From Ilyobacter_A sp963675185 (GTDB lineage Bacteria; Fusobacteriota; Fusobacteriia; Fusobacteriales; Fusobacteriaceae): a stretch of DNA of 64,000 bases. The position numbers were made by a program, and so were the translations under genes. Positions 8,742 to 16,082 of the stretch are shown here, in pieces. Every line of letters starts with the position of its first letter. Within the stretch, counting starts at the first letter, position 1. The stretch covers positions 248,001 through 312,000 of the forward strand of contig CAXXOH010000002.1 in the NCBI GenBank assembly GCA_963675185.2, written 5' to 3'. Under the pieces are notes generated by a model, which was not told where the DNA came from, did no database searches, and saw only the letters and a program-made list of their open reading frames with translations.

Positions 8742-9182
8742 TTAGGACTTACCTAGCTTTTTCAGCAGATGTATCATCCCGTCCTTTTCAATAGAGGAAA
8801 GGACTGAAAATATATTGTCCAGGTTTTCAAGGTGTTTGTCGAAAATCTTTTCAATTGCCTTTTTCCCTTTTTCAGTTATCTCTATGAGTATAGCTCTTCT
8901 ATCCCTCGGGTCCTTTTTCCTCTTTATGAAGTTTTCCTTCTCTAGATTATCTATTATGACCGTCATAGTTCCGCCACTGGAAAAAGTCTTCTCAATTATA
9001 TCCTTTATTCTGAAATCACCCTTATGGTATAAGAGTTCCAGCACGGAAAATTGAGCTTCGGTGAGTCCCTGCTTCCTTATTATAGACGAGCTTTTTTGGT
9101 TAACAGAAAGCGAGCACCTGTTCAGTGTAACAAACAGTTTTAAATTAATTTGTTCATTTTCGCTATATACTTTTTTATCCAT
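8742..9182 (-). CDS. MarR family transcriptional regulator
   Basis: 146-aa winged-helix protein. The recognition segment FRIKDIIEKTFSSGGTMTVIIDNLEKENFIKRKKDPRDRR is typical of MarR, with the wing DPRDRRAILIEITEKG. The ATG at 9182 lies 6 bp after a TATAAT hexamer with no Shine-Dalgarno site, so the main transcript may be leaderless. Placed between the pan operon and divergent coaBC; regulation of CoA or lipid genes is possible but not shown. Confidence 0.9.
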   Translation of the reverse strand: MDKKVYSENEQINLKLFVTLNRCSLSVNQKSSSIIRKQGLTEAQFSVLELLYHKGDFRIKDIIEKTFSSGGTMTVIIDNLEKENFIKRKKDPRDRRAILIEITEKGKKAIEKIFDKHLENLDNIFSVLSSIEKDGMIHLLKKLGKS

Positions 9183-9188
9183 AGCTGC

Positions 9189-9217
9189 ATTATACTAGCA
9201 AATACTGATTATTTCAA
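9189..9217 (-). promoter_or_regulatory. Proximal MarR promoter (leaderless)
   Basis: TTGAAA (9217-9212), 17-bp spacer, TATAAT (9194-9189) on the minus strand. The start codon follows after GCAGCT, putting the expected +1 at or next to the A of ATG. Confidence 0.7.
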
Positions 9218-9409
9218 GTTAAAATTCGATATTTTCAGTAACATTTTCAAAACAAATTTCCTAATCTAGTTCAACTGAAGTATTTATCCTACTATTTCTT
9301 ATTTATTTTAAATTTTTTATACCTAAAACCAAATTTTTCTGATAAAATATAACAAACTACAACAAAATAGATAATTTTCTCCAACGCAAAACACTTTTAA
9401 AACACGGTG

Positions 9410-9474
9410 ATTATACTACCATTTAACAAACTTTTCAAGGAAAATTTGCAAAAAAGTAAATTTAACGTTATACT
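9410..9474. promoter_or_regulatory. Back-to-back promoters in the marR-coaBC gap
   Basis: Minus strand: TTGAAA (9438-9433)-17-TATAAT (9415-9410). Plus strand: TTGCAA (9446-9451)-17-TATACT (9469-9474), the likely coaBC promoter with an about 115-nt leader. The two -35 boxes are 7 bp apart. The minus promoter would give the MarR gene a second, about 220-nt leader or an independent transcript. The rest of 9183-9596 is AT-rich with nothing else recognised. Confidence 0.6.
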
Positions 9475-9596
9475 TTTTTGTTCAAACACCTTTGAATTGC
9501 TGATTTTGTTACGTTTATAGTCTTTTTATTGTTTTATTTTACTCTTTATGATTTTGTTAAACTATATTTAATTTAAGATAACAGGGGTGAGTATTT

Positions 9597-10772
9597 ATGG
9601 CTAAAAATATTGTCTTGGGTGTTACCGGTGGAATAGCCGCCTACAAATCAGCAAATATAGTCTCTATGCTGAAAAAGAAAGGATACAACGTAAATGTCAT
9701 TATGACGAAAAACGCCACCGAAATAATTACTCCGTTGGCACTTGAAACACTCTCAAAAAACAAAGTTGTAGTCGATATGTGGGAAAAGAAAAGCCACACC
9801 GACGTGGAGCATATCTCCCTGGCAGAAAAGGCAGACCTGGTTTTAGTGGCTCCCGCAACTTACAATATAGTTGGTAAGGTGGCAAATGGCATAGCGGACG
9901 ACATGCTTTCAACCGTTATATCCGCCACTAAAGCACCAGTATATTTCGCCTTGGCCATGAATGTGAATATGTATGAAAATCCTATTTTACTGGAAAACAT
10001 CCGAAAGTTGGAAAAATACGGCTATAAGTTCATAGAGGCCGACGAAGGCTTTCTCGCATGCAATGTTAATGCAAAAGGAAGGCTTAAAAATGAAAAGCAG
10101 ATAGTTGAGCTAGTCGACAAAGCTTTAAGAAAAGAAAGGGGCTTGGCCGGAAAGAAAGTCCTAATAACTGCAGGAAGAACAGAGGAGTCCATAGACCCCA
10201 TAAGGTATCTTTCAAACCGCTCCACCGGAACTATGGGGTATGCCCTTGCAGAGGCAGCAGCAGACTTAGGGGCTGAAGTTACCTTGGTTTCTGGCCCGAC
10301 AAACCTCGTACCTCCAAGCGGTGTAAAATTCGTCGCCATAAAAAGCGCCCGGGAAATGTACGATGCCGTTATCGAAAGATTTGATTCTCAAGATATAGCT
10401 GTGGCTTGCGCGGCGGTTGCCGACTACAGGGTGAAAGAATACTCACAGCAGAAGATCAAAAAAGGGGATGGAGAACTCGTCCTGGAACTTACAAGAAACC
10501 CAGATATACTCTTAGAGATGGGCAAAAGAAAAAACAAACAGATTTTAGTCGGTTTTGCAGCTGAAAGTGAAAATTTGGAAGAAAATGCAAAGAAAAAACT
10601 AGAAAAAAAGAATTTAGACATGATAGTTGCAAACAGCGTTAAGTATTTTGAGAGTTCATCAAATGAAGTGACTTTTTTATATAGAAACGGAAACTCTGAA
10701 AATATTCCGGAAATGAGCAAAAAAAATCTCGCCTATGAGATAATGGAGAGAATTAAGACTTTAAAAAAGTAG
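9597..10772 (+). CDS. coaBC: Bifunctional phosphopantothenoylcysteine decarboxylase / synthetase
   Basis: Two consecutive CoA steps: CTP-dependent joining of 4'-phosphopantothenate with cysteine (CoaB, C-terminal half) and FMN-dependent decarboxylation (CoaC, N-terminal half). Visible are GVTGGIAAYKS, the catalytic HISLAEKAD (H72), NPI/MNVNMYENP, GFLACNVNAKGRL (C155), and in CoaB ITAGRTEESIDPIRYLSNRSTG and AAVADYRV. 391 aa is standard. SD is GGGGTGAG. Divergent from marR and near the pan operon, which supplies pantothenate. Confidence 0.97.
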   Translation: MAKNIVLGVTGGIAAYKSANIVSMLKKKGYNVNVIMTKNATEIITPLALETLSKNKVVVDMWEKKSHTDVEHISLAEKADLVLVAPATYNIVGKVANGIADDMLSTVISATKAPVYFALAMNVNMYENPILLENIRKLEKYGYKFIEADEGFLACNVNAKGRLKNEKQIVELVDKALRKERGLAGKKVLITAGRTEESIDPIRYLSNRSTGTMGYALAEAAADLGAEVTLVSGPTNLVPPSGVKFVAIKSAREMYDAVIERFDSQDIAVACAAVADYRVKEYSQQKIKKGDGELVLELTRNPDILLEMGKRKNKQILVGFAAESENLEENAKKKLEKKNLDMIVANSVKYFESSSNEVTFLYRNGNSENIPEMSKKNLAYEIMERIKTLKK

Positions 10773-10796
10773 GTGCACTGCACCTACTTTTTTATT
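10763..10796 (+). terminator. coaBC terminator
   Basis: Perfect stem (10763-10777 / 10779-10793) containing GTAGGTGCA/TGCACCTAC, embedded stop codon, followed by TTTATTTAG. Confidence 0.88.
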
Positions 10797-10814
10797 TAGT
10801 GTATTATCAAAACA

Positions 10815-11670
10815 AGTGCACCACTTAAAATAAAAAGACCTTTCATAGAAAATCCTGTAGAATGTAATCACCACAAAAACATTTGCAAAGGAGTCTTCTA
10901 TGAAAGGACTATCTAAAAGAGAAATTTCAAGGAGAATTAACGGCTCTCATTCCACCGTAATTAGAGAGATAAATAGGTTAAAGGAAGAATACAGCCCTTC
11001 TAAGGCTCAAGCTCAATACGTAAGTAATAGAAAAAACACGGGAAGAAAATCTATATTCCAAACTAATCCTGAAGCTAAAGAATATGCTGAATTTAAGCTG
11101 GAATACGACAGATGGCTTCCAGATGAAGTTGCTAATAGAGCCAAACTAAAAGGTCTGTATACATTTTCAACTTCAACTCTTTACAGAAGCATTAATTCTG
11201 GAGTTGTTAATATTTCTATAGGAAAAGTTCTTAAGTTTAGAGGCAGAAGAAAAGGTGGGCTATTAACCCTAGTTGACAGGTATAGTCGCTATCCTATTGT
11301 TGAAAAAGTTGAGGATAAAAGCACCTGTTCTATTCTGAAAGCTTTTAAGTATGCATTAAGAGGCATCCCTCAAGAATATCTAAAGACAATTACGGTTGAT
11401 AATGGGAAAGAATTTGCTGGATTTAAAGGAATTGAAAAAGAATTAGGAGTTAAAGTTTATTTCTGTAATCCGTATTCTCCTTGGGAAAAGGGTAGCAACG
11501 AAAATTTTAATGGCATATTAAGACAGTATTTTCCGAAAAAAACAGATTTCAGCAAAATATCAAACCAAGAATTAGAAAAAGTAGTTACGAGAGTTAAGAA
11601 CAGGCCAAGAAAAATATTAGGTTATTTCAAAGCTACAGAGATTTTCTGGGAAAAAATAAAGTGGTGCACT
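10815..11670 (+). mobile_element. Decayed IS30-family element
   Basis: Bounded by inverted repeats AGTGCACCACTT (10815-10826) and its complement AAGTGGTGCACT (11659-11670), about 856 bp, shorter than the 1.0-1.1 kb usual for IS30. It encloses a transposase with an internal deletion (see the pseudogene). It lies just behind the coaBC terminator. Confidence 0.8.
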
Positions 11671-11706
11671 CGACATGACACACCACCCTTTATAAATAGT
11701 ACCTAG
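10900..11706 (+). pseudogene. IS30 family transposase, internally deleted
   Basis: The N-terminal HTH (GLSKREISRRINGSHSTVIREI) and the later catalytic parts TVDNGKEFAGFKGIEKELGVK (second Asp) and SNENFNGILRQYFPKKTDF (Glu) are clear. The segment between KVLKFRGR and KGGLLTLVDR lacks the about 30-residue stretch with the first catalytic Asp (H-FE-x-DTV in the intact IS30 copy at 48718-49686). The 5' end also lacks the usual extra N-terminal residues. The frame is open (268 aa) but the DDE triad is incomplete, so it should be inactive. It reads through the right inverted repeat. Confidence 0.85.
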
Positions 11707-11798
11707 TTTTTATAAAAACTGCAGATACAATATTTCTCACCGTCACTTAAAATTATATTGTAAACTAATTATATAAGTAGACTTTGGAGGTGAGGTAT

Positions 11799-12206
11799 AT
11801 GAATTTAAAAGTAGTCATTGTTTTGCTATTGTCAACTATACTTTTATCCGCATGCTACCGTAACGAGGTCGATTCTAAAAAAGAAATCAGTGGTACAGAA
11901 ACTCTTCAACTTAGCGGTAATCTAATAGACGGGGTAAGGGTGGTGGAGGTAGAAGCTTACAAATTTGGATTTTCTCCTGAAAACATAGTCGTTCAACAAG
12001 GGGAAAAGGTAAAAATAGTGCTGTCCACTAAAGATGTAACCCACGGCATACTAGCCAGCGACCTTAATATCAATGTGAAAGTTATGCCAGGACAAGAGGC
12101 TGTCGCAGAATTCACAGCAGACTCAAAAGGAATTTTCCCGTTTAGGTGCAATGTCTACTGCGGAAGTGGCCATTCTAAAATGAAAGGTTTAATTATAGTT
12201 AAATAA
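11799..12206 (+). CDS. CuA-type cupredoxin lipoprotein
   Basis: Exported lipoprotein: hydrophobic signal MNLKVVIVLLLSTILLSAC with lipobox LSAC (C19). The C-terminal cupredoxin domain (residues about 50-135) carries H82 (VTHGI) and CNVYCGSGHSKM, i.e. C117, C121, H125 and M128, the full ligand pattern of the binuclear CuA centre of cytochrome oxidase subunit II and nitrous oxide reductase. No transmembrane subunit-II hairpin and no oxidase or nos genes are nearby. It may be an extracytoplasmic electron carrier or copper protein. ATG at 11799 follows GGAGG; a TTG at 11784 is unlikely. A TTAAAA-17-TATATA promoter may lie upstream. Confidence 0.85.
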   Translation: MNLKVVIVLLLSTILLSACYRNEVDSKKEISGTETLQLSGNLIDGVRVVEVEAYKFGFSPENIVVQQGEKVKIVLSTKDVTHGILASDLNINVKVMPGQEAVAEFTADSKGIFPFRCNVYCGSGHSKMKGLIIVK

Positions 12207-12367
12207 AAAGAAAGAGGGGGGATGATCAATCCCCCGGTGCCTTGTGCCTATTAAAATATTAAATTGGAGTTAGTGGCGTCCCAAGCTCTAATAAAATTCA
12301 TAGGCTTTCCATGGGTTTCAAGCGAAACCCATGGAAGCACCTGACTCTTAAAGATATCTGCCTGACA
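12200..12367 (-). ncRNA. Probable structured small RNA, about 165 nt
   Basis: A minus-strand consensus promoter (12402-12374) reads into an unannotated segment that ends in a Rho-independent terminator (stem 12217-12223 / 12229-12235, then TCTTTCTTTTTATTT). Between them three helices can be drawn: outer GGTGC/GCACC (12341-12337 / 12240-12236), a 12-bp perfect hairpin CC(ATGGG).. (12336-12325 / 12318-12307, loop of six), and GCCTAT/ATAGGC (12305-12300 / 12251-12246). The inner segment GAGCTTGGGACGCCAC is unpaired or weakly paired. It converges on the cupredoxin gene and leads to no ORF, so a stand-alone sRNA is the simplest reading. I do not recognise it as 6S, SRP, tmRNA or a known riboswitch class. 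Confidence 0.6.
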
Positions 12368-12373
12368 GTATTA

Positions 12374-12402
12374 AGTATATTTCAATTAACCTAATATGTC
12401 AA
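12374..12402 (-). promoter_or_regulatory. Promoter of the small RNA
   Basis: TTGACA (12402-12397), 17-bp spacer, TATACT (12379-12374) on the minus strand: a near-perfect sigma-70 promoter with no downstream ORF. Confidence 0.75.
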
Positions 12403-12719
12403 TACTTTGTTTTGTTTTTTTGTGAACAAAAGCTTGTTATTCATAAAAACTTGAAGTAAATGATCTGAAAAAGTGCACAACATTCTATAATTCTAATTTC
12501 TTTTCTATATCATATCACCTCTTGACTGTATCATTTTCTCAGAAATCACAAAATGCTGTTATGAAAATAAACTCTTAGACGTATGCCGAGCTTCCACTTA
12601 AAATTAATCTTTATCAATAATTTTTTTTACACGAATGAAAAGCGGAGGATAATTAACTGAAGGTTAAATTTCGATAAAAATCCTCTTTGTAAAAAAGATT
12701 TTGTATTTTCATGCAGTAG
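12403..12719. other. Intergenic region upstream of the PAS/GGDEF pseudogene
   Basis: About 320 bp of AT-rich DNA without a gene. A TATAAT at 12720-12725 may be the -10 of the downstream gene, whose start lies 50 bp further on. No other structure recognised. Confidence 0.5.
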
Positions 12720-12774
12720 TATAATAAGTTACAAAATTTTTGATTTAGAATGTATATTAATTTGGAGGATATTA

Positions 12775-14517
12775 ATGGCTGAAACACTAAACATCTTTGA
12801 GCATATTTTCGCCTATTGCTCTGAAGGTAATGTAATAACTGACAAAAACGGCAAAATAATCTCATTAAACACAGCTGCTTCACATTTTTTCGGGGAGATG
12901 GCTGAGCATATTAGGTATGATTCTATTTTTAATTATATCGACAAAAAATACCTTGAAATTTTTAATTCGCTTGATTCAAATATAGATATTTTCCAAAAAA
13001 ATGATGACCCTATCTCTCACTTTGAATTTATAAACAAGTCAGGGAAGCAGATACACCTGGAGCTAAGCTCCAACTTTGTCGACCTGAGCAAAGACCATAG
13101 AATACTTGTATCTATGAAAGACATCACAAGATGCAAGCTCATAGAAGATAAATTGAAAAGCGTCGAAAGAAGAAACCGAAGTTTTCTGAGCGCCATCCCA
13201 GACCTTCTGTTCAGACTGGATAAGGATGGGGTTTTTATAGATTATATAGCCAATAATAGCAACTCACTATATACATACCCTCAATTTTTTCTGGGTAGAT
13301 GCATTGTAGATGTCTTACCAGCTGACATTGCCAAAATGATTCTGTACTATACTAGAAAAGCTTTGGCTACAGGCGAGATCCAAGTATGCGAGTATGAACT
13401 AAATATAAATGGTTCTGATTCCCATTTCGAAGCAAGAATTTTCCAGTCTGACGAAAATGAGGTTATGAGCCTGGTCAGAGACGTCACAAAAAAACAGATA
13501 GAAATTCAACTAAAATACCTAAAGCACTACCGGTCTATACAACAGGACCTATTTCGAAGAAAAGATGAAACTTTTAGACAACCGAAATTATATAAACATC
13601 GGCCTTATTGTCTGCGACGTAAACGGCTTGAAACTTATAAACGACACCATGGGGCACCCTGCGGGGGACAAACTCTTAAAGAACGTGGCAGAACTTTTAA
13701 AGTCTTCATCTAAGGGAAATCCATTGATCGCACGAATAGGCGGCGATGAGTTCGCAATACTCATACCACAGTGCAGCGAAAATACCATAAAAAAATACAA
13801 AGAGAGGGTTTTGAAATGCATAGAAGAGTACAATAAAAAAAATCCAGATCTGCCGATAAGCGTATCCATAGGTTCATCAATAAAAGATGACGTAAACAAA
13901 ATAATGCACAGGGTATATACAGAGGCTGATAACAGGATGTACCAGGAAAAACTTTCAACCAGAAAAGTAAGTCGAAATTCGATTATACAGTGGATAATAA
14001 AGGCATTGAAAAAAAGAGATTTCCAATGTTACGATCAAACCCAAAATTTAGAAGGTTATGTGACTACAGTTGCAAATAACCTAAATCTTCCAAAAGAAAA
14101 AATAGCTAGATTAAAACTACTGGCTAAATTCCATGATATTGGCAAGATCGGTGTATCAGAAAAAATACTTTTCAAACCTGGCCCTCTAACCACGAGTGAA
14201 AGAAGAGACATTGAAACCCACAGCGAAATCAGATACAGAATAGCCCTGTCAATTCCTGATATAGCGCACATATCTGACCTAATTTTAAAACACCATGAAT
14301 GGTGGGACGGGAAGGGGTATCCACTGAAGTTGAGCGGGGAAAATATTCCAATAGAGTTGTATTATCTATAGCAGATGCATATGATGCTATGATTAACAAC
14401 AGGTCCTACAAAGAGAAATTTGACCTAAGAAAGGCAAAAGAAGAGCTTAAGTCTAAATCTGGGACTCGATTTGACCCGGATTTAGTGAAAATCTTTCTAG
14501 AAACTTTGAACAACTAA
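12775..14517 (+). pseudogene. PAS-PAS-GGDEF-HD-GYP signalling protein, broken by two frameshifts
   Basis: Pieces in three frames form one cyclic-di-GMP-type protein. Frame 1 (12775 to about 13525) gives two PAS domains. Frame 2 (about 13530-14355) gives GGDEF (the degenerate start TTGLYNRTYFEEK, then VCDVNGLKLINDTMGH, RIGGDEFAIL) and HD-GYP (KFHDIGKIGV, HHEWWDGKGYP). Frame 1 resumes (VVLSIADAYDAM ... to 14517). Compared with family consensus the first junction lacks about 8 nt in HDxLTGLYNR and the second about 7 nt in PIExRVLSIADAYDA, so the frame is restored overall. The intact protein would bind or turn over c-di-GMP. SD GGAGG precedes ATG 12775. Sequencing error is less likely than deletion because several bases are missing at each site. 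Confidence 0.88.
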
Positions 14518-14570
14518 TAATTCTTTTTCCACAACGGACTAATCGCGAAATATAAGTGGCTCCAAAAAAG

Positions 14571-14605
14571 AAAAAAACGCCTATATATAATTTAGGCGTT
14601 TTTTT
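14571..14605. terminator. Terminator after the PAS/GGDEF pseudogene
   Basis: Stem AAAAAAACGCCTA / TAGGCGTTTTTTT (14571-14583 / 14593-14605), strong in both directions. Confidence 0.85.
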
Positions 14606-14794
14606 GATTGTATTTTAATCTTTCTTTAAACCAAAACCTTTTCTATGCTTTTCTCAAATTTAAAAATCTATCAGAATTCTATGTTTATTTCATGTTCATT
14701 ATTTAGCAGAGTCTCGTCCATATTTACATCTGCCAACTTAACTAATTAATTCTTACACCATAATATTTAAAATATAAACTTCGATGTTGTGACG
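14606..14794. other. Intergenic stretch before carbonic anhydrase
   Basis: AT-rich, no gene or clear regulatory site recognised. Confidence 0.4.
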
Positions 14795-15418
14795 TTAATT
14801 TGCCAATTCAAACTCTCCTGTATTTTTATTGTAAATAAACACTTCTCCAGTTTCAATAATATAATACCATCCCTGAATTGTAAGCTCTTTTTTTTCGTAT
14901 TTTGCCCTTATGGAAGGATAAGTTAATAGATGCTTTATCTGCTCTAAGACATTAACCTGCTCAGTCATCCACTCCCTCGTCGCATCATCACCGTCTTTCC
15001 ATTCACGCATAACTCTCTTTTTAACATTTTCAGCTAATTCCAGCCACTTTTTAGTGTGGGGAGTATTTTTTAAGACTTCCTCTGGATAATATATCGCTCT
15101 GCAGCCCCCACAATTTGAATGTCCGCATACTATTATATTTTCCACACCTAAGGTATCTACGGCGTATTCAATAGCTGAAGTAGTCGCCAAATGTTCGTGT
15201 GACTCCCTGTAGTTAGGGATAAGGTTTGCTATATTTCTTATAACGAACAGCTCTCCCGGCATAGTCTTGGTTATAAGGTTTGGAACTAATCTAGAATCGG
15301 AACATCCAATAAACAATGTGTGAGGATTCTGCTTTCCTTTAAGCTCCCCAAATAACTCTTTATGATCCTCAAAATCCTTCTTTCTAAATTTCACCAATCC
15401 CTCTAAAAGTTTATCCAC
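14795..15418 (-). CDS. Beta-class carbonic anhydrase
   Basis: Interconverts CO2 and bicarbonate. Zinc ligands and catalytic dyad are visible: IGCSDSR (C39, D41, R43) and CGHSNCGGC (H100, C103), with GELFVIRNIAN. 207 aa, standard. The first codon is GTG with AAGGAG upstream. It stands alone and is probably needed to supply bicarbonate for carboxylations at low CO2. Confidence 0.95.
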   Translation of the reverse strand: MDKLLEGLVKFRKKDFEDHKELFGELKGKQNPHTLFIGCSDSRLVPNLITKTMPGELFVIRNIANLIPNYRESHEHLATTSAIEYAVDTLGVENIIVCGHSNCGGCRAIYYPEEVLKNTPHTKKWLELAENVKKRVMREWKDGDDATREWMTEQVNVLEQIKHLLTYPSIRAKYEKKELTIQGWYYIIETGEVFIYNKNTGEFELAN

Positions 15419-15658
15419 ACTTCAACTCCTTCTAAAGCCATGCCTATGCATTTATAAAACGTTAGCCTTATTTAATTTGTTTAATTATAATATATCACAC
15501 CTGCTGACGCAAGATAAAAATTTAATCATTACATAGTTATAAAAACTACTATATATTTCAAAAATATTAAAACAAAAAAGTTACATTAATTTTTCCACTT
15601 GTATTTTAACATTTATCCTCAAATTAACCTAAACTTTTTGTATAAAAAAACAGAGCTT

Positions 15659-15895
15659 TCACTCTGCCATACTTTTCAATATAAGTTGTATCAGTTCATT
15701 CTTTTTTTTCCTGGATATGGAGGTGTAGCCCAGCAGTAAGAATATCGCCCTAAGGGTATCTATCTCCATACTCAATGCTTCTGCGCTGATAACTCCTTCC
15801 TCACTCTCTTTTAAAACAACTTGACCCTCAGCGGGAGTTTCATCGACAACTTTATACCCTTGTAATTCCACTTGTTTTTTTAATTCATTTAACAC
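15659..15895 (-). CDS. Small protein of unknown function (78 aa)
   Basis: Not recognised. Open frame with plausible amino-acid use and GGGGGAGA upstream of its ATG. The C-terminal half, TLRAIFLLLGYTSISRKKKNELIQLIL, resembles the helix-turn-helix of SAP-type nucleic-acid binding motifs (L-x-LG-x(n)-K-x-ELI). The N-terminal half is acidic. It may be a small DNA/RNA-associated protein. It sits alone between carbonic anhydrase and metH. The surrounding gaps 15419-15658 and 15896-16017 are AT-rich with nothing recognised. Confidence 0.5.
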   Translation of the reverse strand: MLNELKKQVELQGYKVVDETPAEGQVVLKESEEGVISAEALSMEIDTLRAIFLLLGYTSISRKKKNELIQLILKSMAE

Positions 15896-16017
15896 GCCGT
15901 CTCCCCCTTTTTTATTTATAGTCTATATTTACCAAAACTATTTTAAATATCCTTTCAGATTTTTATCTAAATTTTCCAATATACAAAATTCACAGCAAAC
16001 AATACTTATTTCTTTAA

Positions 16018-16047
16018 AACAAAAAACTACCGGAAAATAACCGATAG
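16018..16047 (-). terminator. metH operon terminator
   Basis: On the minus strand CTATCGG ... CCGGTAG pairs fully with one U-G, followed by TTTTTTGTTTT (16027-16033 / 16041-16047 plus tail). Confidence 0.7.
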
Positions 16048-16082
16048 CTTTTTTATCACGTTTTATATAATATCTTACAGTC

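Noticed and set aside
12236..12347. Plus-strand riboswitch or c-di-GMP aptamer upstream of the PAS/GGDEF gene
   Set aside because: No GEMM-I or c-di-GMP-II consensus could be placed, the element is over 400 bp from the gene, and the strong promoter and terminator are on the minus strand.
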